A stretch of 64,000 bases of DNA, taken from positions 124,001 through 188,000 of the forward strand of contig NZ_FNBA01000002.1 of assembly GCF_900102055.1 (NCBI RefSeq), written 5' to 3'. The position numbers were made by a program, and so were the translations under genes. This stretch comes from Ulvibacter litoralis. Its GTDB lineage: Bacteria; Bacteroidota; Bacteroidia; Flavobacteriales; Flavobacteriaceae. Shown one piece after another: positions 16,948 to 25,456 of the stretch; position 1 is the stretch's first letter, and every line of letters begins with the position of its first letter. Under the pieces are notes generated by a model that was not told the DNA's origin, did no database searches, and saw only the letters and a program-made list of their open reading frames with translations.

Positions 16948-18831
16948 TTGAAGAAAGTAATTTTCATCATAGGTGTTTCAGGATGTGGAAAAAGTACTAT
17001 TGGGAAATTACTCTCTGAAGAATTAAGCATTCCTTTTTTTGATGGCGATGATTTTCATCCGGAAGCTAATATTAAAAAAATGTCTGAAGGAGTCCCTTTA
17101 AATGACACAGACAGGCAAGGTTGGTTAGAGACTTTAAATAGTTTGGCTAAAGAACAATTGGTAGGTAACAGTTGTGTTATTGCTTGTTCTGCATTAAAAC
17201 AGAAGTATCGCGATACCTTAAGTGAAGGAATTATAGCTGAAACAAAATGGGTGCATTTAACGGGGTCTTTCCATCAGATTTTTGAAAGAATACACAGTAG
17301 GCCAAATCATTTTATGCCTTCGGAATTATTACAATCACAGTTTGATATTTTGGAAGAACCCAAAGATGCAATTCAAATAGCTAGTAGCTTATCACCAGAA
17401 AATAGTATACGAAAGATAAAGAAAGAATTAATGACTACATCAGAATTTGGATTATTTGGTTTAGGAGTTATGGGAAAAAGCCTGTGCCGAAATTTAGCCA
17501 ATAACGGATTTAAAATTTCAATGTTTAATAGACATGTGGCTGGAGTTGAAGAAGATGTAGCAGTAAGTTTTAAAGCTGCGCATTCTGAATTATCTCAAGC
17601 TGAAGCTTTTGACGATATAGCTTCATTTGTAAATTCTTTGCAACAACCTAGAAAAATAATGCTCATGGTGAATGCTGGGAAAACAATAGATTATGTTATT
17701 GAAGATTTGTTGCCCTATTTATCAGAGAATGATGTTTTAATTGATGGAGGAAACTCTAACTATGTAAATACTAAAGAACGGTTCGATTATTTAAAAACCA
17801 ATGGAATTCATTTTATAGGAACTGGTGTTTCTGGAGGAGAAGAAGGAGCTTTAAAAGGTCCGTCGATCATGCCAAGTGGAGATGTTGAAGCCTATGAAAA
17901 TGTAAAACCATTTCTAGAAAAAATTTCAGCAAAAGATCAAAACAATTTGCCTTGTTGCACGTATGTTGGTCCAGAAGGAAGTGGACATTTTATTAAAATG
18001 GTGCATAATGGAGTGGAGTATGTAGAAATGCAATTGCTGGCGGAAGTATGTACGCTATTAGAAGCTTCAGGTAACAATCCAGATGAAATTGCTACAATAT
18101 TGGAATCTTGGAAAGATACAGCAAATAGTTATTTATTAGAAATAACCATCGCAATTTTCAGAAAGAAAGAAGGCAACGATTGGTTGGTAAAAAAAATATT
18201 GGACAAAGCAGGGAATAAGGGGACAGGAAACTGGACGACAATCGCTTCAACCCAACTTGGTGTTCCAAGTACGTTAATCGCATCGGCTTTATTTTCTCGG
18301 TATACTTCTTTTTATAAAGAAGAACGAACACTTCTAAATAAGCATTTTAATCAAGCCGATCATTTAGAATTAAAGGTGTCAACCAACGATATTCTAGAAG
18401 CGTATCAGTTTGCTAGAATTATAAATCATTATCAAGGTTTCAAACTTATTACTGAAGCGTCAATTGCATATTCTTGGAATTTAAATCTAAGTGAAATTGC
18501 TAGAATATGGACAAGTGGCTGTATTATTAAATCTAATTTAATGCAAGATTTAGTTGATGTTTTTAAAAACACAACAAACATATTGACAGATACGCAATTT
18601 TCAGAAGGTATTAATAAATACAAACCATCCGTTAAAAAGGTGGTCTCACAAAGTGTACTTAATGATATTTCTGTGCCTTGTTTAGGAGAGTCTATTCAGT
18701 TTTTCAACGGAATTACAACGGCATATTCTTCAGCAAATATAATACAAGCGCAACGCGATTATTTTGGAGCACATACGTATCAAAGATTGGATGACGATTC
18801 TGGAAAGAATTACCATACTAACTGGAACTAA
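16948..18831 (+). CDS. Fusion of gluconokinase (GntK) and decarboxylating 6-phosphogluconate dehydrogenase
   Basis: 627 residues. Residues 1-160 are a GntK-type kinase: P-loop GVSGCGKSTIGKL, FDGDDFHPEANIKKM, IACSALKQKYRD. From about 167 a complete 6PGDH follows: GLGVMGKSLCRNLA, MFNRH (the Arg favours NADP), DGGNSNYVNT, GVSGGEEGALKGPSIMP, GSGHFIKMVHNGVEY with catalytic Lys and Glu, and IIQAQRDYFGAHTYQRLD near the end. Expected chemistry: gluconate to 6-phosphogluconate to ribulose-5-phosphate plus CO2. The start is TTG at 16948, 12 bp after PL7. I know of no role for gluconate in alginate breakdown, so its place here is unexplained; NADPH supply is one idea. Confidence 0.92.
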   Translation: MKKVIFIIGVSGCGKSTIGKLLSEELSIPFFDGDDFHPEANIKKMSEGVPLNDTDRQGWLETLNSLAKEQLVGNSCVIACSALKQKYRDTLSEGIIAETKWVHLTGSFHQIFERIHSRPNHFMPSELLQSQFDILEEPKDAIQIASSLSPENSIRKIKKELMTTSEFGLFGLGVMGKSLCRNLANNGFKISMFNRHVAGVEEDVAVSFKAAHSELSQAEAFDDIASFVNSLQQPRKIMLMVNAGKTIDYVIEDLLPYLSENDVLIDGGNSNYVNTKERFDYLKTNGIHFIGTGVSGGEEGALKGPSIMPSGDVEAYENVKPFLEKISAKDQNNLPCCTYVGPEGSGHFIKMVHNGVEYVEMQLLAEVCTLLEASGNNPDEIATILESWKDTANSYLLEITIAIFRKKEGNDWLVKKILDKAGNKGTGNWTTIASTQLGVPSTLIASALFSRYTSFYKEERTLLNKHFNQADHLELKVSTNDILEAYQFARIINHYQGFKLITEASIAYSWNLNLSEIARIWTSGCIIKSNLMQDLVDVFKNTTNILTDTQFSEGINKYKPSVKKVVSQSVLNDISVPCLGESIQFFNGITTAYSSANIIQAQRDYFGAHTYQRLDDDSGKNYHTNWN

Positions 18832-18855
18832 AAAATAACGAACAACAACTTATAA

Positions 18856-20130
18856 ATGGAAGCAGCGACGCCTACTAAATCATTTCTAAAAAAGATTATA
18901 GCTATTATATTAGGATTTGGCCCAGGTATTTTTGCTATTGGTTATACCATTGGTACGGGTAGCGTAACGGCTATGATTGTAGCTGGAAGTAAGTTTAATA
19001 TGCAATTGTTATGGGTGCTTTTTATCAGTTGTATTTTTTCTGGAGTTTTAATGTTTGCATACGGTAATTATTCTCTAATCACTAGTGAAACAGCACTCTA
19101 CGGATTTAAAAAACATTTAAAATTTGGTAAAACCTTAGCCATTTTAATTATTGTAGGAATTACGTTTGGACAATGGAATTCATTAATGGGAATCTTAGGG
19201 ATTTCATCTAATATTATTTTTGAAATATTAGCGATTAATTTTGAAGGGTTAGGGGCTTATAAATATGAAACCGTCTTAACAATAGCTGTTGTAATTATTG
19301 TTACTTTTTACTTATTGATGCTAGTAGGAAAATATACCTTCTTTGAAAAGATCCTAGTTATATTCGTAAGTCTAATGGGACTCTCGTTTGTATTGTCTTT
19401 ATGTTTTGTACAACCACTTTCTATAGATGTTGTAAAAGGATTAATACCAACAATACCAGATGTTCCTGGTGGTAAGATGTTAGTTGCAGCTTTCGTAGGA
19501 ACAACGATGGCTTCAGCTACGTTTTTGTCTCGCCCACTCTTCGTAAAGGGAAAAGGATGGACTATTGAAAATTTAGATCAACAGAAAAAAGATTCTATTA
19601 CAGCGGCTATTTTAATCTTCGTGATTAGTGGCGTAATTATGGCGGTAGCTGCGGGCGCATTGTTTTATCAAGGAAAAGAAGTTACTCAAGTGTTGGATAT
19701 GGCAAATACCTTAGAGCCAGTTGCCGGGAAGTGGGCGGTTACTATCTTCTTTTTTGGAGCATTAAGTGCTGGATTGTCTTCTATTTTTCCTTGCTTATTA
19801 ATTGCACCATTATTAATTGCAGATTATCAATCGGGAGTATTAGATACCAATTCGCGTCAGTTTAGAATAATAACGGCTATAGCTTGCTTGGTGGCTTTAA
19901 TTGGGCCTGCGTTTGGAGCAAACCCTATTGAAGTCCAAATTCTATCTCAAGTCTTTAATGTATTTGTATTGCCAATTGTAGTTCTCGGAATCATTCTAAT
20001 GTTACACAGTAAAAAAGTAATGAAAGATTATAAAACGAGCTTAGGTGTTTATATCGGCTTGTATGCAGCGTTGTTTTTTTCTTTAGTGATTTCATACAAT
20101 GGTATAGTAGCACTTTTAGAATATTTCTAA
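18856..20130 (+). CDS. Nramp-like membrane transporter lacking the metal-binding motifs
   Basis: 424 residues, about 11 membrane segments. The fold is recognisable as Nramp by GPGIFAIGYTIGTGSVTA in segment 1 and GSKFNMQLLWVL after it. The canonical metal motif DPGN of segment 1 is replaced by TIGTG. The MPH motif of segment 6 is absent (FVGTTMASATFLSRPLF). It therefore probably does not carry Mn or Fe; the substrate could be another ion or an organic acid. It lies 24 bp after the kinase/6PGDH fusion in the alginate operon. Confidence 0.8.
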   Translation: MEAATPTKSFLKKIIAIILGFGPGIFAIGYTIGTGSVTAMIVAGSKFNMQLLWVLFISCIFSGVLMFAYGNYSLITSETALYGFKKHLKFGKTLAILIIVGITFGQWNSLMGILGISSNIIFEILAINFEGLGAYKYETVLTIAVVIIVTFYLLMLVGKYTFFEKILVIFVSLMGLSFVLSLCFVQPLSIDVVKGLIPTIPDVPGGKMLVAAFVGTTMASATFLSRPLFVKGKGWTIENLDQQKKDSITAAILIFVISGVIMAVAAGALFYQGKEVTQVLDMANTLEPVAGKWAVTIFFFGALSAGLSSIFPCLLIAPLLIADYQSGVLDTNSRQFRIITAIACLVALIGPAFGANPIEVQILSQVFNVFVLPIVVLGIILMLHSKKVMKDYKTSLGVYIGLYAALFFSLVISYNGIVALLEYF

Positions 20131-20173
20131 TAATCAAGGAAGATTAAAAATAATATAATTAAACCATAAAAAA

Positions 20174-21262
20174 ATGAATAAAAAAATCATTCCATCGCTA
20201 ACTATGACTGTAGCTCTTAGTTTTTTTCTAGTGCTAACTAGCTGTAAAAATGAGGTTAAAGATCCAGTTAAAAAAGAAGTAGCAAAAACTGTTTATGCCA
20301 ATGATGTTATTCCATTTTTTGATCATTGGAAATTGATTTTAGGAGATGGGTCAAATGCAGGTATTGTAAACGATTTTGAAAATAAAGATTTCTTTTTTAC
20401 TGAAAATGATGGTACTAGCGACTGGGTGGTTTTTAAGACACCCAATGGAGGAGACACACACGGAACTTCAAATAATACAAGAACCGAATTAGCGCAAGTA
20501 AAAAAATGGTACCCAAAAACGGCTAATGAAAAATTGACAGCTACACTTAAAGTAATGAATGTATCTGCGACGGGTGATGCTCGTGTAGCAGCTACACATT
20601 CTGTCGTTGTAGGTCAGATTCATAGTGCTGATAAACATGAAAATGAACCTCTTAAAATATTTTATAAAAAATTTCCAGGTCATACTAAAGGTTCGGTTTT
20701 CTGGCATTATGAAATCAATACAGAAGGGGAAGACAACTCTGGAAGATGGGATTATTCTTCAGCTGTTTGGGGTAATGACTTTTCTGTGGTTGGAACTGAA
20801 GCAAACACGTATCCAGAAGAACCTAAAGATGGGATTGCTTTAGGAGAAGAGTTTAGTTATGAAGTTAAAGTGAAGGACGGAATGATGACCTTAAAGTTTA
20901 CAAGTGAAGGTCATGAAACCAAAACATTCGTCAAAAACTTAATCGAATCAGAATACACAACGAAAGCAGATATTCCAGAGCAAACACAAAAATTATTTGT
21001 ACCCATTGGTCAAGATGGAGTAGAACGTAAAGAGGCCTATGCTGGTGAGGGTTGTTTTTTCAAGCTCGGGGCATACAACCAAACAAATGGAAAGTCTCCA
21101 GAAATAAATAAAAATTGGTGTTCTGGCGCTGAAACACATGGAGGTAATATCGAAAAACAATATCAAGACGGAAACTACGCCGAGGTATGGTTTAAAACGG
21201 GAAGTATCTCTGTAAGTGATAACGCTGTTTCTAATGAAGGCTATTTCGCGAAAAATGATTAA
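20174..21262 (+). CDS. PL7 family alginate lyase (lipoprotein), copy 2
   Basis: 362 residues. Lipoprotein signal ending at LVLTSCKN, then a linker of about 15 residues. PL7 signatures: NNTRTELAQ (about 105), VVGQIHSAD (about 147) and FFKLGAYNQTNG (about 298). It is about 20 residues longer than copy 1, mainly at the C terminus. The two copies share clear protein similarity over the catalytic domain. 43 bp separate it from the transporter gene, with an A-rich leader just before the ATG. Confidence 0.93.
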   Translation: MNKKIIPSLTMTVALSFFLVLTSCKNEVKDPVKKEVAKTVYANDVIPFFDHWKLILGDGSNAGIVNDFENKDFFFTENDGTSDWVVFKTPNGGDTHGTSNNTRTELAQVKKWYPKTANEKLTATLKVMNVSATGDARVAATHSVVVGQIHSADKHENEPLKIFYKKFPGHTKGSVFWHYEINTEGEDNSGRWDYSSAVWGNDFSVVGTEANTYPEEPKDGIALGEEFSYEVKVKDGMMTLKFTSEGHETKTFVKNLIESEYTTKADIPEQTQKLFVPIGQDGVERKEAYAGEGCFFKLGAYNQTNGKSPEINKNWCSGAETHGGNIEKQYQDGNYAEVWFKTGSISVSDNAVSNEGYFAKND

Positions 21263-21288
21263 ATAAATATATAGGAGGGTGTGTTTCA

Positions 21289-22101
21289 ATGGTAACAGAA
21301 GACATTTTAAAACAAAAAAAGTATAGTCTCATGGAAAACAAAACGAAATTAACAGGTAAAAACGTTTTGATAACTGCCGGTGCTCAAGGCATTGGAGAAT
21401 CAATCACGAAGCATTTTATTGATAGTGGTGCTCATGTTGCCATTCACTATTATTCTAGTGCAGATACAGCAAATCAATTGATTGAATATGCAATTGGTAA
21501 AGGACAAAAAGCGGTTGCTATATCTGGTGATTTAACAAAAGAAACTGATGCGAATGCAATGGTTGAAAAAACAGTTGAAACGCTTGGGGGGGTAGATATA
21601 CTGATTAACAATGCAGGCTCACTTGTGGCACGTAAAATGTTGAATGAAATTGATACTGAATTTTGGACCAAAGTAATGGATATCAACCTAACCTCTATGA
21701 TGTTTGTAACGCGAGCAGTAGCTCCTTATTTAGCAGAAAACGAGAATAGTAGTATTGTTAATTTAGCATCTCTAGCAGGACGTAAAGGCGGTCACCCTGG
21801 ATCATTAGCATATTCTACGAGTAAAGGCGCTATTTTAACACTAACAAGAGCACTTGCTTCAGAATTAGGGCCTCAAGGTACTCGAGTAAATGCTGTAGCT
21901 CCAGGTTTAATACTTGGTACTTCGTTTCATAATACGCATACAACAAAAGAATCTGCAGATAAAACTACGGCAGGTATCCCAATTCAAAGAGCTGGGAATG
22001 CAGCAGATGTAGCACGTGCTGTTTTATATTTAGCGTCCGAATTTGACGGCTTTATTACCGGTGCTACTTTAGATATTAATGGCGGTGTCTACAATATGTA
22101 G
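21289..22101 (+). CDS. SDR family oxidoreductase in the alginate operon
   Basis: 270 residues from ATG 21289; an in-frame ATG at 21331 (MENKTKLTGKNVLIT) gives the usual SDR N terminus. GGAGGG at 21274-21279 sits 9 nt before 21289, rare in this lineage, and favours the longer start. Motifs: TAGAQGIGES (about 25-35), NNAGS (about 105), Ser in NLASLAGRKGG and YSTSK (active Tyr and Lys, about 178-182), ending in INGGVYNM. It may reduce a sugar-acid intermediate; the better DEH reductase candidate is at 32544. Last gene of the PL6 operon. Confidence 0.85.
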   Translation: MVTEDILKQKKYSLMENKTKLTGKNVLITAGAQGIGESITKHFIDSGAHVAIHYYSSADTANQLIEYAIGKGQKAVAISGDLTKETDANAMVEKTVETLGGVDILINNAGSLVARKMLNEIDTEFWTKVMDINLTSMMFVTRAVAPYLAENENSSIVNLASLAGRKGGHPGSLAYSTSKGAILTLTRALASELGPQGTRVNAVAPGLILGTSFHNTHTTKESADKTTAGIPIQRAGNAADVARAVLYLASEFDGFITGATLDINGGVYNM

Positions 22102-22270
22102 TTCGCCGTTATATTTCAATGGTTCTCAAACCTGTGGTTAAAGGCAATTTTTTATATTTAAAAACCTAGAGTTAATTTTTAAATTGTTGTTTCTTAGTGT
22201 TTTATGGTATATGGTTTTAGTGCGATTAACTGTGAATTATTTAAAATATCACTTTTAAATAATTACTTTT

Positions 22271-22301
22271 TTTGGGAAACAATAAAATATTCCTATATTG
22301 G
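22271..22301 (+). promoter_or_regulatory. Promoter of PL17-kdgF
   Basis: TTTG at 22271-22274 and TATATTGG at 22294-22301 (one mismatch to TAnnTTTG) are spaced by 19 bp. The first operator starts inside the -7 element. Confidence 0.6.
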
Positions 22302-22322
22302 TAAACCAATTTGGTAAACCAA
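22298..22322. promoter_or_regulatory. Tandem GntR-type operators before PL17
   Basis: Two perfect copies of TTGGTAAACCAA at 22298-22309 and 22311-22322, again 13 bp between centres. They overlap the -7 element and end 7 bp before the ATG at 22330. Confidence 0.82.
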
Positions 22323-22329
22323 TTGTTTT

Positions 22330-24603
22330 ATGAGAATCTCACAAACTTGCTTTTTTGTCTCAATCCTTTTTCTAGCACTTACTTTTTCATGTAAAGAAGA
22401 AACAAATTTGGTTTCAGAAAATGAAGATACAGCTTCAACACTAGGGGCACACCCTAAATTAATTCTTACTGCTCAGGGAGTTAAAGATATTAGAGCACAA
22501 TTAGGGAAGCTTCCCATTTTTGATAAAGCATTACAAGAAGTTAAAGAGGAAGTAGATGCTGAAATAGCGTTTGGAATTGACACACCAATACCTGTAGATT
22601 ATTCAGGAGGTTACACTCATGCGCGTCACAAACGAAATTTTTTAGTCCTACAAAAAGCAGGGGTATTATACCAAATTCTAGATGACGAAAAATACGCGAA
22701 GTATGTAAAAGACATGCTAATGCAATATGAGGCAATGTATAAAACATTACCATTACACCCAAAAACAAGATCGTACGCTAGAGGAAAATTATTTTGGCAA
22801 TGTTTAAACGATTCAAATTGGTTAGTGTATGTGAGTCAGGCGTATGATTGTGTTTATAATTATTTGTCTGAAGAAGAACGCAACAAGCTTGAAACAAATT
22901 TATTCAAACCTTTTGCAGATCATATCTCAATAGATAGTCCACAATTTTATCAAAGAGTTCATAATCATAGTACTTGGGGAAATGCAGCTGTTGGTATGAT
23001 TGGATTGGTTATGAATGACCAAGAATTAATTGATCGTGCTCTATATGGTATTCAAGGAGTAAATTTAGATACAAAGGCTAAAGATGACGATGGTGGATTT
23101 TTAAATAAAGATGGAAAAGCAGGTTTTTTAGCAAATATTGAAGAACCTTTTTCACCAGATGGGTATTATACAGAAGGCCCATATTATCAACGATATGCAA
23201 TGTATCCTTTTTTGATTTTTGCTGAAGGATTGCACAACGTACGACCCGACCTAAAGATTTTTGAATATAAAGACGGTGTTTTATTAAAATCTATTAATGC
23301 ACTCTTAAACTTATCGGATGCAGATGGTGATTTTTTTCCGTTAAATGACGGTCAAAAAGGAATGTCATACTATACCAATGCTTTGGTGACTGCAGTAGAT
23401 ATTTCATATCATTTCGGAACACAAGATCCAGGCTTGTTGAGTATAGCGGAAAAACAAAATAAAGTGTTGTTAGATGATTCCGGTTTGGCGGTTGCATTGG
23501 GTATAAAAAATGGAAAGGCAAAACCCTTCAATAAAAAGTCTATTAATTTATCTGATGGACCCGATGGAACACAAGGAGGTGTTGGTATTTTAAGAAGTGA
23601 AGATATAGAACTTGTTTTTAAATATGCAGCACAAGGGTCAAGTCATGGGCATTACGATAAGTTGTCTTATTCTTTATATGAAAAAGGAACTGAAATACTT
23701 CAAGATTACGGGTTGGCACGATTTGTAAATATTGAACAAAAAGGAGGTGGTAATTACCTGAAGGAAAATAAAACCTGGGCAAAACAAACCATAGCGCACA
23801 ATACAATTACACAAAATGAAACCTCTCATTTTAACGGGGAGTATGAAATAGGAAGTAAAAATCATTCAGAATTGCATTATTTTTCTTCGGAAAGTGAAGA
23901 ATTTCAGGTTGTAAGTGCTATTGAAAAGAATGCCTATCCAGCAACTGAAATGCTTCGTACCATGGCGATTATTAAAGATGAAGATTTTGAAAAACCATAT
24001 GTACTAGATATTATGAAAGTCACCTCAAAAAAGGCGCATCAATACGATCTTCCGTTTTATTTTATGGGGCAACTTTTAAAAACCAATTTTGATTATAAAA
24101 CACCAGAAACGTTAAAAGCGCTTGGAACTAAAAATGGCTATCAACACCTATATGTTGAAGGAACTGCTAAACTTTCCGAAGCAAACAGTAAAATAGCATG
24201 GCTACATGAGAATAAGTTTTACACGGCAACTTCTGTCACTAGTAATAACGATGAACTATTATTTACACGAATAGGGGCAAACGATCCCGAATTTAACTTA
24301 AGAAGAGAAGCTGCATTTATGCTAAGAAGAAAAAACGCCGCTAATACACTTTTTGTGTCAACAATAGAATCGCATGGTAGTTATAGTCCTGTTTCAGAAT
24401 TTGCATTAAATTCTAATAGTAGTATTAAAGAATTAAAAGTGGTTTTAGATACTGAAGCCTATACGGCGATTGAAATTGTCAATGTAAATGGAAACTCAAA
24501 ACTGTTTATAACTGCAAATACAACTACTACAAAAGAAGCAACACATACCATAAAAATTAACAATAAGAATTATACTTGGGTGGGTTCTTATTATTTCAAA
24601 TAA
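22330..24603 (+). CDS. PL17 family oligoalginate lyase (lipoprotein)
   Basis: 757 residues. Lipoprotein signal ending in LTFSCKEE. An alpha-toroid alginate_lyase domain (about 45-400) precedes a heparinase II/III-like beta-sheet domain (about 410-757). Expected PL17 catalytic residues are visible: Asn-His in QRVHNHSTWGNAA (about 210), Tyr in DGYYTEGPYYQRYAM (about 280) and His in GSSHGHYDKLSY (about 440). It releases unsaturated monouronate exolytically from oligoalginates, probably in the periplasm. First gene of a two-gene operon with kdgF. Confidence 0.94.
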   Translation: MRISQTCFFVSILFLALTFSCKEETNLVSENEDTASTLGAHPKLILTAQGVKDIRAQLGKLPIFDKALQEVKEEVDAEIAFGIDTPIPVDYSGGYTHARHKRNFLVLQKAGVLYQILDDEKYAKYVKDMLMQYEAMYKTLPLHPKTRSYARGKLFWQCLNDSNWLVYVSQAYDCVYNYLSEEERNKLETNLFKPFADHISIDSPQFYQRVHNHSTWGNAAVGMIGLVMNDQELIDRALYGIQGVNLDTKAKDDDGGFLNKDGKAGFLANIEEPFSPDGYYTEGPYYQRYAMYPFLIFAEGLHNVRPDLKIFEYKDGVLLKSINALLNLSDADGDFFPLNDGQKGMSYYTNALVTAVDISYHFGTQDPGLLSIAEKQNKVLLDDSGLAVALGIKNGKAKPFNKKSINLSDGPDGTQGGVGILRSEDIELVFKYAAQGSSHGHYDKLSYSLYEKGTEILQDYGLARFVNIEQKGGGNYLKENKTWAKQTIAHNTITQNETSHFNGEYEIGSKNHSELHYFSSESEEFQVVSAIEKNAYPATEMLRTMAIIKDEDFEKPYVLDIMKVTSKKAHQYDLPFYFMGQLLKTNFDYKTPETLKALGTKNGYQHLYVEGTAKLSEANSKIAWLHENKFYTATSVTSNNDELLFTRIGANDPEFNLRREAAFMLRRKNAANTLFVSTIESHGSYSPVSEFALNSNSSIKELKVVLDTEAYTAIEIVNVNGNSKLFITANTTTTKEATHTIKINNKNYTWVGSYYFK

Positions 24604-24621
24604 AATAAAACAATAAATATT

Positions 24622-24996
24622 ATGAAAAGATTTAGTGAAAAGTATGTCATCGCAAAAGACATGGAATGGGAAGTACTTGGTGGAGGAGTATCAAGAAAAT
24701 TTTTAGGATATGATAATCAAATTATGATGGTAAGAGTGAAGTTTGATAAAGGCGCTTTAGGGGCTCCACATCAACATTTTCACACACAGGCTACCTATTG
24801 TGTTTCAGGTAAATTTGAATTTGAAATTGATGGTGAGAAGAAAATTGTAGAAGCTGGAGATGGCGTGTACATTGAACCTAATTTATTGCACAGTGCAGTA
24901 TGTTTAGAAGAAGGAGAGCTCATAGATACTTTTAGCCCAGTAAGAGAAGATTTTTTAAGCGGAGCTGAGGTGTCTTACTTTGGAGATAAGGCTTAA
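24622..24996 (+). CDS. kdgF: KdgF-like cupin, unsaturated monouronate converting protein
   Basis: 124 residues, a single cupin. Metal ligands are visible in APHQHFHTQATYCVSG (about 47-62) and at the C-terminal cupin motif GDGVYIEPNLLHSAV (about 78-92). KdgF proteins speed conversion of delta-4,5 unsaturated uronates to the linear keto forms DEH/DKI. Its place directly after PL17, which makes this substrate, supports the call. No signal peptide is seen, so it acts in the cytoplasm. Confidence 0.9.
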   Translation: MKRFSEKYVIAKDMEWEVLGGGVSRKFLGYDNQIMMVRVKFDKGALGAPHQHFHTQATYCVSGKFEFEIDGEKKIVEAGDGVYIEPNLLHSAVCLEEGELIDTFSPVREDFLSGAEVSYFGDKA

Positions 24997-25243
24997 AAAA
25001 ATCTTCATGTCATAAAAGAGATAAAAAAACAGTTTCATTTAATTGCGTAGGTTCAATAAATATTCCTCTTTGACTGCTGCAAAGGGCTATCTGCAAAGAG
25101 CAGCATTACATATAAATGTATTTAGTTCAATTTAAGAGCGTTTTTCCAACGTAAAACATAAAAAGACTGTAGGTTTTTTCTCGATTTCTAAATTTTAACA
25201 GAGAAATTTTATTAAATCCTTGGTTTTAACAAAATATTATACA
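24997..25243. other. Noncoding gap between kdgF and the susC promoter
   Basis: No gene seen. A possible hairpin lies at about 25070-25105, where TGCTGC and GCAGCA can pair and CTGCAAAG occurs twice. It may terminate the PL17-kdgF transcript, but no clear T run follows. Confidence 0.4.
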
Positions 25244-25251
25244 TATATTTG
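25220..25251 (+). promoter_or_regulatory. Promoter of susCD
   Basis: TTG at 25220-25222 and an exact TATATTTG at 25244-25251, 21 bp apart. The first operator overlaps the end of the -7 element. Confidence 0.68.
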
Positions 25252-25273
25252 GTTAACCAGATTGGTTTACCAA
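25249..25273. promoter_or_regulatory. Tandem GntR-type operators before susC
   Basis: TTGGTTAACCAG (25249-25260) and TTGGTTTACCAA (25262-25273), 13 bp between centres as at the PL6 and PL17 promoters. They cover the expected transcription start about 200 bp before the susC ATG. Confidence 0.82.
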
Positions 25274-25286
25274 TTTGATTGACAAA

Positions 25287-25314
25287 AAAAGAACAGATGC
25301 ACATCTGTTCTTTT
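25287..25314. promoter_or_regulatory. Perfect hairpin in the susC leader
   Basis: AAAAGAACAGATG and CATCTGTTCTTTT pair over 13 bp around a 2-nt centre (CA). The stem ends in TTTT followed by A-rich sequence. It lies within the first 60 nt of the predicted leader, so it could act as an attenuator or protect the 5' end. Confidence 0.6.
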
Positions 25315-25328
25315 AAAAAAAATACTTC

Positions 25329-25368
25329 TTTGGAGGGAAGTAATTATGTTATAAAAACATAACACTAC
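25329..25368 (+). promoter_or_regulatory. Leader element with GGAGGG and hairpin, copy 1 (susC)
   Basis: TTTGGAGGG (25329-25337) is followed 8 nt later by ATG-TTA-TAA, and TTATGTT (25344-25350) pairs with AACATAA (25356-25362). Nearly the same element precedes the MFS gene at 31132. A GGAGGG is unusual in a lineage that mostly initiates without Shine-Dalgarno pairing. Confidence 0.6.
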
Positions 25369-25456
25369 AAAAGTAAAGAAATAATTACAACTTATGTAAG
25401 ATTATGTTTTTAAGTGTTTAAAGGATATTAACTAACTAAAACTTAAAAAACTAATT

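Noticed and set aside
18432-18623. Minus-strand frames inside long genes such as the 6PGDH fusion
   Set aside because: They are shadows of well-supported genes and have no recognisable motif or leader.
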